Positions 1 to 8,532 of a stretch of DNA of 64,000 bases are shown here, one piece after another (within the stretch, counting starts at the first letter, position 1; the number at the start of each line of letters is the position of its first letter). The notes beneath the pieces are model-generated. The model saw nothing but the letters and a program-made list of their open reading frames with translations, had not been told where the DNA came from and ran no database searches. Source of the DNA: Variovorax saccharolyticus (lineage in GTDB: Bacteria > Pseudomonadota > Gammaproteobacteria > Burkholderiales > Burkholderiaceae_C); NCBI RefSeq assembly GCF_030316765.1, contig NZ_JASZYT010000007.1, positions 248,001 to 312,000 of the forward strand. The letters are read 5' to 3'. Made by a program: the position numbers and the translations under genes.

Positions 1-164
1 GCCTGGTGCTCTTCACGCAGGCCGGCGGCCGCAAGATCGACAAGTGGACCGGCCAGCACCGCACTGTGCTCGTGCCCTTCGACCGCCCTGGCGACGCCGC
101 CGATGCGTTCTTCAATGCCAACACGCTGGCCGAACTGCACCATCTCGAGCGCCAGCGGTCCTGA
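1..164 (+). CDS. mobA: MobA, molybdenum cofactor guanylyltransferase (3' end only)
   Basis: Only the last 53 codons lie in the window (reading frame from base 3, stop TGA at 162-164). The visible tail contains WTGQHRTVLVPFDRP and ends NTLAELHHLERQRS, which resembles the C-terminus of MobA, where a short phrase about 'F.N.NTP.EL' is typical. MobA attaches GMP to molybdopterin to make the guanine dinucleotide form of the cofactor in the cytoplasm. It sits 13 bases upstream of moeA on the same strand, a common pairing in cofactor operons, which supports the call. The identification rests on this short tail and on context. Confidence 0.72.
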   Translation, partial: LVLFTQAGGRKIDKWTGQHRTVLVPFDRPGDAADAFFNANTLAELHHLERQRS

Positions 165-177
165 TGCCTTTACTGCC

Positions 178-1485
178 ATGAGCCGAATCGCCGAAATCGC
201 CGCCGCACTGGCGGGCTACGACCCCAAGGCGCTGGGCGTCGACGCCGTGCAGGCGTTTCTGGCGCAACTGGCCGAGCCCGCGATCGTCACCGAGGTCGAA
301 CGGCTGGCCCTGCGCGATGCGCTCGGTCGGGTGCTGGCCGAGGACATCGTCTCGCCGGTCAGCGTGCCGCCGCACGACAACTCCGCGATGGATGGCTTTG
401 CCTTCGACGGCACGCTGCTCGACGCCGCCGGCGATGCCACGCTGACGCTGCGCGTGGCCGGAACGGCGCTGGCCGGCGCCGCCTGGCGGGGCACGCTGGG
501 TGTCGGCGACGCGCTGCGGATCATGACCGGTGCGGTGATGCCGGCCGGCCTCGACACCGTGATCCCCCAGGAATTCTGCACCGTCGAGGGCGAACGCGTG
601 AGCTTCCCGGCCAAGGCACTGCGGCGCGGCGACAACCGGCGCTTCGCCGGCGAAGACCTGATGCAGGGCGAGCCGGCCCTGCGGCGCGGCCAGATCATCA
701 CGCCGGCCGCGCTCGGCATGGTCGCCAGCCTCGGCCTGCCGATGGTGCCGGTGCTGCGGCGGCTGCGCGTGGCCTACTTCTCCACCGGCGACGAGATCCT
801 CAGCCTCGGCGAACTGCCGCGTGAAGGTGCGGTTTACGACAGCAACCGCTACACCGTGTTCGGCCTGCTCACGCGGCTGGGCTGCGAGGTGATCGACCTC
901 GGGCTGGTGCCCGACGATCCGGCGGCGCTCGAATCGGCGCTGCGCCGCGCCGCCGCCGAGGCCGACGCGATCATCACCAGCGGTGGCGTCAGCGTCGGCG
1001 AGGCCGACCACACGCGCGCAGTCATGCAGCGGCTCGGCGACATGGCGTTCTGGCGCGTCGCCATGCGGCCCGGCCGGCCGATGGCGGTGGGCCTGATCCC
1101 GGCGCCGGACGGCCAGCGCGGACCGGCCGTGCTGTTCGGACTGCCCGGCAATCCCGTCGCCGTGATGGTCACTTTCCTGGCCTTCGTGCGACCGGCGCTG
1201 CTGAAGATGATGGGCTGCAACGCCAGCTGCGCCGCACCGCCGCCGCTGTTGCGCGCCACCAGCGTGGAAGCGATCCGCAAGAAGCCCGGCCGCACCGAAT
1301 ACCAGCGCGGACGTGTGGAGCCCGTGGCCGGCGCCTTGCCGCAGGTGCGCATCGCCGGCAACCAGGGCTCGGGCGTGCTGAGTTCGATGGTCGAGGCCAA
1401 CGGCCTGGTGGTGCTGCACCACGACCAGGCGAGCGTGGCGCCGGGCGACACGGTGGACGTGATGATCTTCGACGGCGTGGTGTAA
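178..1485 (+). CDS. moeA: MoeA, molybdopterin molybdenumtransferase
   Basis: This 435-residue cytoplasmic enzyme inserts molybdate into adenylylated molybdopterin in the last steps of molybdenum cofactor synthesis. The N-terminal MoeA domain shows PVSVPPHDNSAMDGFA (about residues 59-74). The molybdopterin-binding domain follows with TSGGVSVGEADHT near residue 267, RPGRPMAVG and GLPGNPVAVMVTF near residue 322, and a C-terminal beta domain (KPGRTEYQRG). Length matches the family (400-430). I chose the ATG at 178 because the longer reading frame from 103 runs inside mobA and its first 25 codons look unrelated. It probably forms one operon with mobA. Confidence 0.95.
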   Translation: MSRIAEIAAALAGYDPKALGVDAVQAFLAQLAEPAIVTEVERLALRDALGRVLAEDIVSPVSVPPHDNSAMDGFAFDGTLLDAAGDATLTLRVAGTALAGAAWRGTLGVGDALRIMTGAVMPAGLDTVIPQEFCTVEGERVSFPAKALRRGDNRRFAGEDLMQGEPALRRGQIITPAALGMVASLGLPMVPVLRRLRVAYFSTGDEILSLGELPREGAVYDSNRYTVFGLLTRLGCEVIDLGLVPDDPAALESALRRAAAEADAIITSGGVSVGEADHTRAVMQRLGDMAFWRVAMRPGRPMAVGLIPAPDGQRGPAVLFGLPGNPVAVMVTFLAFVRPALLKMMGCNASCAAPPPLLRATSVEAIRKKPGRTEYQRGRVEPVAGALPQVRIAGNQGSGVLSSMVEANGLVVLHHDQASVAPGDTVDVMIFDGVV

Positions 1486-1520
1486 GGTCTGTCCCCGCCC
1501 TGGCCTCACCGGAGTTGCGC

Positions 1521-2009
1521 ATGGCAGCCAGCAGGATCGAACTGATGCAGCAGATGCCGATCTTCGGCGCCATCGCGGCCGACACCGTCGAATTCATGCT
1601 GACCGCCGCGCGAGTGATCGAAATGCCTTGCGGCGACTATTTCTTCCGCGAAGGCGAGCCGGGCCATGGCATGTTCGTGCTCGAAGCGGGCAGCGTGACC
1701 GTCTCCAAGAGCTGGCAGTCGCATGAACTGCTGATCCGGCGCCTGGTTCAAGGCGATTGTTTCGGCGAGATGGCGCTGCTCGACCTTTTTCCACGCAGCG
1801 CCTCGGTGCGCGCCGACGCCGACTGCATTGCGATCGAACTCACCTCGGCCAACCTTTACCGGCTGTTCGAGCGCGATGTCGAGCAGTTCGCGCTGATCCA
1901 GATGAACATCGCCCGCGAAATGAGCCGGCGCTTGCGGATCACCGACGACTTGCTGTTCCGCGCCCGCATGGGCGAGGTGCCGCAAGCGCACGAGAAGCTG
2001 GCCCGTTAG
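1521..2009 (+). CDS. Cyclic nucleotide-binding domain protein without an output domain
   Basis: The 162-residue protein is a single cNMP-binding (CAP_ED) fold. It shows GDYFFREGEPGHGMFVLEAG near residue 36 and a phosphate-binding-cassette-like GDCFGEMALLDLFPRSASVR near residue 80, where the FGEM...R.AS spacing is conserved. No helix-turn-helix follows, so it is not a Crp-type regulator. It may act through a partner or be a stand-alone nucleotide sensor. The ATG at 1521 is preferred over the in-frame TTG at 1515 because GGAG at 1511-1514 is correctly spaced from the ATG. Its TAG stop overlaps the stop of the convergent rnhA by two bases. Confidence 0.85.
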   Translation: MAASRIELMQQMPIFGAIAADTVEFMLTAARVIEMPCGDYFFREGEPGHGMFVLEAGSVTVSKSWQSHELLIRRLVQGDCFGEMALLDLFPRSASVRADADCIAIELTSANLYRLFERDVEQFALIQMNIAREMSRRLRITDDLLFRARMGEVPQAHEKLAR

Positions 2010-2455
2010 ATGCGGCCCAGCGCGCGCTCGACGCCCTTGTTCGCCAGCGCGTCCGCGCGCTCGTTGCCCGGATCGCCCGAATGGCCCTTGACCCAGCGCC
2101 ACTCGATCTGATGGCCGCCCTCGGCCACGAGCTTGTCGAGCTGCTGCCAGAGTTCGACGTTCTTCACCGGCTGCTTGGTCGAGGTGCGCCAGCCCTTGGC
2201 CTTCCAGCCCCGGATCCATTCGGTGATGCCCATGCGCACGTACTGGCTGTCGAGGTAGAGGACGACCTTGCACGGGCGCTTGAGCGCGCCGAGCCCCTCG
2301 ATCACGGCCTGCAGCTCCATGCGGTTGTTGGTGGTGTTGAGTTCGCCGCCGAAAAGCTCCTTCTCGGTGGCGCCCGACTTGAGCCATGCGCCCCAGCCGC
2401 CGGGACCGGGGTTGCCCTTGCAGGCACCGTCGGTGTAGATCTGTACTTCGTTCAA
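2006..2455 (-). CDS. rnhA: Ribonuclease HI
   Basis: This 149-residue enzyme degrades the RNA strand of RNA-DNA hybrids and removes R-loops and primers. The active-site acidic residues are all visible: the D in VQIYTDGACKGNPGPGGWG, the E in TTNNRMELQAVIEGL, the D in LYLDSQYVRMGI, and the D in GNERADALANKGV. The start is a TTG whose last two bases are the first two of the upstream methyltransferase's TGA stop (TTGA overlap, 2452-2455). An AAGGA sequence lies upstream, so the TTG is well supported and translation is probably coupled. The gene order gloB / methyltransferase-rnhA matches E. coli gloB / yafS-rnhA. Confidence 0.96.
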   Translation of the reverse strand: MNEVQIYTDGACKGNPGPGGWGAWLKSGATEKELFGGELNTTNNRMELQAVIEGLGALKRPCKVVLYLDSQYVRMGITEWIRGWKAKGWRTSTKQPVKNVELWQQLDKLVAEGGHQIEWRWVKGHSGDPGNERADALANKGVERALGRI

Positions 2456-3246
2456 GAACCGTTTCCTTCTTCTAGCTGGCCGCCATTGTCGCGCCCCCGG
2501 TGCATCTTGCCGGCGATCGGCACCGGCGCGCTGGCACGCGAGGCGGCGCGGCGCCAGTCGGCGCTCAGCAGCCGCAGCCCGCGCACCCTTTTCACCGCCA
2601 CCAGGAAATAGACGGCGCCGAAGATGGGCCACCAGCGCTCGCCGGCGGCATCGAACCAGCGGCAGCGCTCCAGCCAGGCCTCGCTGCGCACCGCGGGTCT
2701 GTAGACGCCGAAGCGCCCCGATTCGACCTCGAAGCTGAGCAGGCGCAGCCAGTCGCGCATGCGCCGGTAGCCGATGAAATCGCCGGCCTCGGGCAGGAAC
2801 AGTTCGCCGAAGCCGAGCCGGCGGTAGAGATGGGCGCGCCGCTGCCGCATGCCCCAGAGGCTGGCCGGGTTCAGGCCGCAGATGACCACCCGGCCCTCGG
2901 GCACCAGCACCCGCTCGACCTCGCGCAGGGTGGCGTGCGGGTCGGGGCTGAGTTCGAGCGCGTGCGGCAGCACCACGAGATCGAGGCTGTTGGCCGGAAA
3001 AGGCAGGGCCGAGAAGTCGGTCAGCAGCGCGGCGGCGCCGGGCTGGGCCGGGTCGGACAAGGCCAGCCAGCGGTGCGGCATGCGGTTGGCGCGCAGTCCC
3101 GCGACCTCTCCGAGCCCCAGTTGCAGCGCGTGATAGCCGAAGATGTCGGCCACGGCCTGGTCGAACTGGGCCTGTTCCCAGGCCAGCAGATAGCGGCCCG
3201 GGGGGGTCTCGAACCAATCGTGCAAACCTATAATTTGACCGCTCAT
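2452..3246 (-). CDS. Class I SAM-dependent methyltransferase (YafS-like)
   Basis: The 264-residue protein has a degenerate class I methyltransferase core: a short motif about LPFPANSLDLVVLPHALEL (SAM-binding post-motif region) and EVERVLVPEGRVVICGLNP, the usual strand-4/5 pattern of this fold. Position between rnhA and divergent gloB matches E. coli yafS, a methyltransferase-fold protein of unknown substrate. The ATG at 3246 overlaps the ATG of gloB on the other strand (CATG, 3244-3247). A TTG at 3225 is an alternative start closer to the conserved HDWFETPPGRYLL. If the ATG is right, its promoter must lie inside gloB. Confidence 0.85.
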   Translation of the reverse strand: MSGQIIGLHDWFETPPGRYLLAWEQAQFDQAVADIFGYHALQLGLGEVAGLRANRMPHRWLALSDPAQPGAAALLTDFSALPFPANSLDLVVLPHALELSPDPHATLREVERVLVPEGRVVICGLNPASLWGMRQRRAHLYRRLGFGELFLPEAGDFIGYRRMRDWLRLLSFEVESGRFGVYRPAVRSEAWLERCRWFDAAGERWWPIFGAVYFLVAVKRVRGLRLLSADWRRAASRASAPVPIAGKMHRGRDNGGQLEEGNGS

Positions 3247-3247
3247 G
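3223..3247 (+). promoter_or_regulatory. Perfect -10 box for gloB next to overlapping divergent start codons
   Basis: TATAAT lies at 3229-3234 on the plus strand, with only a weak -35 candidate about 17 bases upstream. Initiation would be expected near 3241, just four bases before the gloB ATG at 3245. The message would then be leaderless or nearly so; no ribosome binding site precedes the ATG. The minus-strand ATG of the methyltransferase begins at 3246, so the two start codons share bases. Confidence 0.6.
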
Positions 3248-4042
3248 ACCCTCGTTCCGCTGCCCGCCTTCGCCGACAACTACATCTGGATGCTGCAGGA
3301 TGGGCACAACGCGATCGTGGTCGACCCCGGCGACGCCGGGCCCGTGTTCGATGCGCTGGGCCGCGGGAATCTGCAACTGGCCGCGATTCTAGTCACGCAC
3401 CACCACGCCGATCACACCGGCGGCGTGGCGGCGCTGCACGCGGCCACGGGCGCCAAGGTCTTCGGCCCCGCCCGCGAGCGCATACCCGAGCCCAGCACGC
3501 CGCTGGCGCAAGGCGACCACGCCGAAGCGCTCGGCCTGCGCTTCGAGGTGATCGACATTCCCGGCCACACGGCAGGCCACATCGCCTTCTTCCTGCCGGC
3601 CGATCCGCGCAACGCCGCCGCCGGCGGCCTGGCGCCGCTGCTGTTCTGCGGCGACACCCTGTTCTCGGGCGGCTGCGGGCGGCTGTTCGAAGGCACGCCG
3701 GCGCAGATGCTGGCCTCGCTCGAGGCGCTGGCCGCATTGCCGGGCGACACCCGCGTCTGCTGCGGCCACGAATACACACTTGCTAACCTGAGATTCGCGC
3801 AAAGCGTGGAACCCGGCAACGCGGATCTCACTCACTACATGGCGCATTGCGAAGCCTTGCGCGCGCGCGGCGAACCCACCCTGCCCTCGCAGCTGGCGAC
3901 CGAACGCAAGATCAATCCTTTTCTTCGCAGCCGCGAAGCCACTGTCAGCCGGGCGGTCCACGCTCATGCCGGCCTGCCCGCGCAAGCAGCGCCCGCCGAA
4001 GTGTTCGCCGCGCTGCGCCAATGGAAGAACGACTTTCGATGA
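3245..4042 (+). CDS. gloB: Hydroxyacylglutathione hydrolase (glyoxalase II)
   Basis: Glyoxalase II hydrolyses S-lactoylglutathione to lactate and glutathione, completing methylglyoxal detoxification. The 265-residue protein has the binuclear metal-binding THHHADHTGG motif near residue 57, the third-histidine region DIPGHTAGHIAFFLPAD, GDTLFSGGCGRLFEGTP, and CCGHEYTLANLRFA. It ends with the family's C-terminal helical domain (KINPFLRS). Length matches bacterial GloB (250-265). Its stop overlaps the start of mltD by ATGA, as in the gloB-mltD neighbourhood of E. coli. Confidence 0.96.
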   Translation: MTLVPLPAFADNYIWMLQDGHNAIVVDPGDAGPVFDALGRGNLQLAAILVTHHHADHTGGVAALHAATGAKVFGPARERIPEPSTPLAQGDHAEALGLRFEVIDIPGHTAGHIAFFLPADPRNAAAGGLAPLLFCGDTLFSGGCGRLFEGTPAQMLASLEALAALPGDTRVCCGHEYTLANLRFAQSVEPGNADLTHYMAHCEALRARGEPTLPSQLATERKINPFLRSREATVSRAVHAHAGLPAQAAPAEVFAALRQWKNDFR

Positions 4043-5643
4043 AATTCCTGCTAGCCGCCTGCCTCGCGGGCTCCCTGTTTCTCGCGGGCTGTGCCACTGG
4101 CACCGGTTCGGCGCCCGGCTCCGCACCGGGCGCCGCCTCGGGCGACGCCTCGCCCGTGTACCCGCGCGGCAGCCTGACGCCGATCACGTCGGGCGACACC
4201 AAGTCCCGGCCGGTGGTCACGCTGGCCCCGCCCACCGACATGTGGGACCGCATTCGCCGCGGCTTCAAGATGCCGAACCTGGAAAGCGACCTGGTGCGCG
4301 ACCGCGAGCAGTGGTATGCCACCCGGCCCGACTACATCCAGCGCATGACCGAGCGCTCGAACCGCTACATCTTCCACATCGTCGAGGAGCTCGAGCGTCG
4401 CGACATGCCGACCGAGATCGCGCTGCTGCCGTACATCGAGAGCGCCTTCAACCCGCAGGCCGTCTCGAGTGCGCGCGCCGCCGGCATGTGGCAGTTCATG
4501 CCGGCCACCGGCACCGACTACGACCTGAAGCAGAACATCTTCCGTGACGACCGTCGCGACGTGGTCGCCTCGACCCGTGCCGCGCTCGATTACCTGCAGC
4601 GGCTCTACGGCATGTTCGGCGACTGGCAGCTCGCGCTGGCGGCCTACAACTGGGGCGAAGGCAACGTCGGCAAGGCGATCGCGAAGAACCAGCGCGCCGG
4701 CCTGCCCGCCACCTACAGCGACATCTCCATGCCGGCCGAGACCCGGCTCTACGTGCCCAAGCTGCAGGCGGTGAAGAACATCGTCGCCGACCCGGCGCGT
4801 TTCAACGTCGATCTGCCGCTGATCGCCAACCACCCCTACTTCCAGACCGTCACGCTCAAGCGCGACCTCGACGTCGCCCTGGCCGCGAAGCTGGCCGACG
4901 TCCAGATCGAGGACTTCCGGGCCCTCAATCCCTCGGCCCACAAGCCCGTCCTGCTGGCCGCCGGCACGCCCGAGATCCTGCTGCCGTGGGACAACGCCGC
5001 GGTCTTCCAGCGCAACTTCGAGGCCTACAGCCAGGGCCAGTACGCCAGCTGGACCGCCTGGACCGTGCCCGCGACCATGACCGTCGCCGATGCCGCGCAG
5101 CGCTCGGGCATGAGCGAGGCCGACCTGCGCGCGGTCAACAACGTGCCGCCGCGCATGCTGATCAAGGCCGGCTCGACCCTGATCGTGCCGCGCAGCGCAA
5201 GAGTCCAGGAAGACGTCGCGGCGCTGGTCGCCGACACCGGCCAGCTGAGCTTCCAGCCCGAGATCGTCACGCGCCGCACCGTGGTCAAGGCGGGCCGCCA
5301 GGACAGCGTCGCCAGCATCGCGCGGCGCTACCGCCTGAGCCCGGCCAGCGTCGCCGAATGGAACGACGTCAAATCGAACCACACATTCCAGCGCGGCTAC
5401 GAAGTCGTGGTGTTCCTGCCGGTGCGAGCCGCGCGTGGGGCGAGCGTCGGCTCGGGTGCCAGCCCCGTGCGCGGCGGCCCGCCCGTCATCAAGAGCGCCG
5501 GCGCGCTCAAGAGCAGCAGCGTGACGAGCAAGAGTGCGCGCAACGCGCCGGCACCTGCGGCCAAGACGTCGAAGTCTTCCGCCAGCAGCAAGCAGGTCGC
5601 GCGCGAGCCGCGCGGCGGCACGCCGTCGAAGAAAAAGCGCTGA
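4039..5643 (+). CDS. mltD: Membrane-bound lytic murein transglycosylase D
   Basis: The 534-residue lipoprotein cleaves peptidoglycan glycan strands, leaving anhydromuramyl ends. It begins with a lipoprotein signal (LAGSLFLAGC, lipidated Cys at residue 18). The SLT domain follows, with the catalytic glutamate in YIESAFNPQAVS (E134), then AAGMWQFMPATG and LALAAYNWGEGNV. Two LysM-like regions occupy roughly residues 340-395 and 415-460. The C-terminus is a long Ser/Lys-rich tail ending KKKR. Translation is probably coupled to gloB through the ATGA overlap. It converges on the ABC permease gene with only 21 bases between them. Confidence 0.93.
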   Translation: MKFLLAACLAGSLFLAGCATGTGSAPGSAPGAASGDASPVYPRGSLTPITSGDTKSRPVVTLAPPTDMWDRIRRGFKMPNLESDLVRDREQWYATRPDYIQRMTERSNRYIFHIVEELERRDMPTEIALLPYIESAFNPQAVSSARAAGMWQFMPATGTDYDLKQNIFRDDRRDVVASTRAALDYLQRLYGMFGDWQLALAAYNWGEGNVGKAIAKNQRAGLPATYSDISMPAETRLYVPKLQAVKNIVADPARFNVDLPLIANHPYFQTVTLKRDLDVALAAKLADVQIEDFRALNPSAHKPVLLAAGTPEILLPWDNAAVFQRNFEAYSQGQYASWTAWTVPATMTVADAAQRSGMSEADLRAVNNVPPRMLIKAGSTLIVPRSARVQEDVAALVADTGQLSFQPEIVTRRTVVKAGRQDSVASIARRYRLSPASVAEWNDVKSNHTFQRGYEVVVFLPVRAARGASVGSGASPVRGGPPVIKSAGALKSSSVTSKSARNAPAPAAKTSKSSASSKQVAREPRGGTPSKKKR

Positions 5644-5664
5644 GCCGGCGCCCGGCGAGAGCGC

Positions 5665-6504
5665 TCAGAGCTTCTCGGTCTCGCCGCTGCGCGGCTGCCA
5701 TTTCATCAGCCGCTTCTCGACCACGCCGACGATCGCGTCCAGCAGCAGCGCGAAGGCGGTCAGCACCACGATGCCCGCGAACACCGTGTTGACATCGAAG
5801 GTGCCCTCGGCCTGCAGGATCAGGTAGCCGACACCGCGCGCCGAGCCCAGGTACTCGCCCACCACCGCGCCCACGAAGGCCAGCCCCACCGAGGTGTGCA
5901 GGCTCGAGAACACCCAGCTGGTCGCGCTCGGCAGATAGACGGTGCGCAGCAGCTGCCGCTGGTTGGCGCCCAGCATGCGTGCGTTCGCCAGCACCACAGG
6001 GCTCACCTCGCGCACGCCCTGGTACACGTTGAAGAAGACGATAAAGAACACCAGCGTGACCGCCAGCGCCACCTTGCTCCAGATGCCGAGGCCGAACCAC
6101 AGCGCGAAGATCGGCGCCAGGATCACGCGCGGCATCGAGTTCGCCGCCTTGATGTAGGGGTCGAAGACCAGGCTTGCGGTCGGTGCCAGCGCCAGCCAGA
6201 GGCCGCAGGCCAGGCCCAGCACGGTGCCGATCACGAAGGCCAGCACGGTCTCGAGCAAGGTGGTGCCGAGGTGCAGATAGATGTCGGCGTTGCCCGGCAG
6301 GCCCTCGGGGAACAGCGGATTGGGCGGAATCGCGAACGGCATGAACCAGCGCCAGATCCGCCCGGCGACCTCGATCGGCGCGCCGAGAAAGAAGGCGAAT
6401 TGCGGGTTGCGCGAAGCCAGATGCCAGGCCACGAGCAGCAGCACCAGCACCGCCACCTGCCAGAAGCGCGCGTTGCTCTCGCTGGGCCTGATGCGCATCG
6501 TCAT
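5665..6504 (-). CDS. ABC transporter permease, SsuC/TauC (nitrate/sulfonate/taurine) family
   Basis: The 279-residue inner-membrane protein has about six hydrophobic segments. It carries the permease EAA-type loop (ANARMLGANQRQLLRTVYLP) that contacts the ATPase. VGEYLGSARGVGYLI is the signature seen in SsuC/TauC/ThiX-like permeases. It is the last gene of a binding protein-ATPase-permease set transcribed leftward (8418 to 5665). The substrate cannot be read from sequence; sulfonates, nitrate, pyrimidine precursors or riboflavin are all handled by this family. A second ATG at 6498 is a possible alternative start. Confidence 0.88.
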   Translation of the reverse strand: MTMRIRPSESNARFWQVAVLVLLLVAWHLASRNPQFAFFLGAPIEVAGRIWRWFMPFAIPPNPLFPEGLPGNADIYLHLGTTLLETVLAFVIGTVLGLACGLWLALAPTASLVFDPYIKAANSMPRVILAPIFALWFGLGIWSKVALAVTLVFFIVFFNVYQGVREVSPVVLANARMLGANQRQLLRTVYLPSATSWVFSSLHTSVGLAFVGAVVGEYLGSARGVGYLILQAEGTFDVNTVFAGIVVLTAFALLLDAIVGVVEKRLMKWQPRSGETEKL

Positions 6505-6517
6505 CGGGGTGCCGCTC

Positions 6518-7333
6518 TCATGCGGCCTTCTTCAGCTGTTGCGCATAGCCCTTCAGCACCTCGTCGCGCAGCACGTTCCAGATCTGCGTATGGAGCTCGA
6601 CGAAGCGCGGATGCGCACGCACTTCGGCGACGTCGCGCGGGCGCGGCAGGTCGATCGTGAACTCGCCGATCGGATGGGTCGCCGGCCCGGCCGACAGCAC
6701 CACCACGCGATCGCTCATCGCGATCGCCTCGTCGAGATCGTGGGTGATGAAGAGAACGGCCTTTTTTTTCGCCGCCCAGAGCTCGAGCACCTCGTTCTCC
6801 ATCAGCTGCCGGGTCTGGATGTCGAGCGCGCTGAAGGGCTCGTCCATCAGGATGATGTCGGGATCGAGCGCCAGCACCTGGGCCAGCGCGGTGCGCTTGC
6901 GCATGCCACCGGAGAGCTGGTGCGGATAGCGGTCGCCGAAGCCGGCGAGGCCGACGCGCGCGAGCCACTGCTCGGCCTGCCGGCGCGCCTGGGCATCGGC
7001 CACGCCGCGGTATTGCAGGCCCACCATCACGTTGTCGAGCGCGCTGCGCCAGGGCATCAGGGCTTCGCTCTGGAACATGTAGCCGGCGCGGGCATTGATG
7101 CCCGTGAGCGGCTGGCCGAAGACCCGCACCGTGCCCGACGACGGCTCGAGCAGGCCGGCCCCGACATTCAGCAGCGTCGACTTGCCGCAGCCGGTCGGCC
7201 CGACCACCGAGACGAACTCGCCCTCGCCGATCCGCAGCGTGGTGTCGGCCACCGCCGTGTAGCGCTGGCTGCGGTCGTCCTTCGAGCGGAAGGTGCAATG
7301 GATATCGATCAGTTCGAGCGCGTGGTCGGCCAT
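6518..7333 (-). CDS. ABC transporter ATP-binding protein, SsuB/TauB family
   Basis: The 271-residue cytoplasmic ATPase energises the adjacent importer. Visible motifs are Walker A GPTGCGKST, the signature LSGGMRKRTALAQ, Walker B IILMDEPFSALD and the switch ITHDLDEAIAMSD. LSGGM and the DIQTR that follows the D-loop are typical of the nitrate/sulfonate/taurine group. It is separated by 13 bases from the permease downstream and by 50 bases from the binding protein upstream, so the three genes form one operon. An A8G run (about 6770) falls within the codons for WAAKKKAV. Confidence 0.92.
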   Translation of the reverse strand: MADHALELIDIHCTFRSKDDRSQRYTAVADTTLRIGEGEFVSVVGPTGCGKSTLLNVGAGLLEPSSGTVRVFGQPLTGINARAGYMFQSEALMPWRSALDNVMVGLQYRGVADAQARRQAEQWLARVGLAGFGDRYPHQLSGGMRKRTALAQVLALDPDIILMDEPFSALDIQTRQLMENEVLELWAAKKKAVLFITHDLDEAIAMSDRVVVLSAGPATHPIGEFTIDLPRPRDVAEVRAHPRFVELHTQIWNVLRDEVLKGYAQQLKKAA

Positions 7334-7383
7334 GGGATCGGAAGAAAAAACCCGGCCGAGGCCGGGTTGCAGGGACGCCGCGG

Positions 7384-8418
7384 TCAGGCTTTGAACCTGT
7401 CCTTGGCACGCCGCGCAAATTCGTTGGTATAGAGCTTCGCGAGATCGATCTTGTCGGCCTTGACCGTCGGGTCGAAGCTCGCGATGGCATTGAGCGCGGT
7501 CTTGGGTCCGTCGGCCGGCACCAGGCCATCGATCGCGATGGCTTCGCGCACCTTGTCGAAGGACGCCAGGTACAGGGCCCGGTCGCCGAGCAGATAGGTC
7601 TCGGGCACGGTCTTGATGATGTCGCCGGGCCCCGCGGTCTGCAGCCACTTGAGACCGTGCACGATGGCATTGGCGAGCGCCTGGCAGGTGTTCGGATGCT
7701 TCTGGATGAACTCGGTCGAGGCATAGAGGCAGGCCGCCGGCATCAACCCGCCGAAGACTTCCTGCGTGCCCTTCAGCGTCCGGGTGTCGCTGATGATCTT
7801 CACGTCGCCCTTCTGCTCGAGCATGGTCATCACCGGATCGGTGTTGCTGATGGCGTCGATCTGCCCCGAGCGAAGCGCCGTGAGCGCACCGGCGGCGACG
7901 CCGACCCCGATGAAGCTGACGTCGCTGGCCTTCAGGCCGCCGCGTGACAGCACCAGGTTGGCCACCATGTTGGTCGACGAACCGGGCGCCGAGACTCCGA
8001 TCTTCTTGCCCTTGAGATCGGCGATGCCGGCATAGGTGGGCATGTTCTTGGTCGACACGCCGATCGCGATCTGCGGTGCCCGGCCTTGCAGCACGAAGGC
8101 CTGGAAGAACTGGTTCTTGGACTGCAGGTTGATGGTGTGCTCGAAGGCACCGGAGCAGACATCGGCCGAGCCGCCGACCACCGCCTGCAAGGCGCGTGCG
8201 CCACCGGCGAAGTCGGAGATCTCGACATCGAGGCCCTCGGCCTTGAAGTAGCCCAGTTGCTCGGAGATCGTGAGCGGCAGGTAGTAGAACGCGGCCTTGC
8301 CGCCGACCGCGATCGAGACCTTGGTCTTCTCGAGCTTGGGCTGGCCATGGACCAGCGGTACGCCGATGGCGGCGGCGCCCAGCGCAGCGGCGACGGAGAA
8401 GGTTCGGCGATTGAGCAT
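7384..8418 (-). CDS. ABC transporter periplasmic substrate-binding protein, SsuA/NMT1 family
   Basis: The 344-residue protein captures substrate in the periplasm for the permease/ATPase pair encoded downstream. The N-terminus MLNRRTFSVAAALGAAA is a twin-arginine-like export signal with a cleavage region about VHGQ. The mature part contains GYFKAEGLDVEISDFAGG and GKKIGVSAPGSSTNM, both typical of the NMT1/SsuA fold. I chose the ATG at 8418 because translation from an upstream start adds a non-signal extension. It is the first gene of the operon; the promoter should lie in 8419-8530. Substrate unknown. Confidence 0.9.
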   Translation of the reverse strand: MLNRRTFSVAAALGAAAIGVPLVHGQPKLEKTKVSIAVGGKAAFYYLPLTISEQLGYFKAEGLDVEISDFAGGARALQAVVGGSADVCSGAFEHTINLQSKNQFFQAFVLQGRAPQIAIGVSTKNMPTYAGIADLKGKKIGVSAPGSSTNMVANLVLSRGGLKASDVSFIGVGVAAGALTALRSGQIDAISNTDPVMTMLEQKGDVKIISDTRTLKGTQEVFGGLMPAACLYASTEFIQKHPNTCQALANAIVHGLKWLQTAGPGDIIKTVPETYLLGDRALYLASFDKVREAIAIDGLVPADGPKTALNAIASFDPTVKADKIDLAKLYTNEFARRAKDRFKA

Positions 8419-8532
8419 GAATGGGGCGCCTGCGGGCTCTCTGATCGTGTGATTCGAATCGAGCTTAGGGGCGCCCCCCTGCCCCTGCATCGGGAACATC
8501 CCGTGCGGGTTTTCACGTAAGCACGAAGGCCT

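Noticed and set aside
103..177. Longer moeA start upstream of 178
   Set aside because: The extension overlaps the end of mobA, and its residues do not resemble the MoeA N-terminus; the ATG at 178 starts the usual helical lead-in.
1486..1495. GGTCTGTCCC after moeA as a third copy of the repeat found at 9930-10051
   Set aside because: Only ten bases match and there is no hairpin partner, so it may be chance or a worn fragment; it is mentioned only as a lead.
6768..6777. A8G run in the ABC ATPase gene, which resembles the E. coli dnaX slippery sequence
   Set aside because: It encodes the ordinary KKKA before the switch histidine strand; slippage would truncate the ATPase before its last motifs and I know of no such control in this family. 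The run is one base shorter than the dnaX one.
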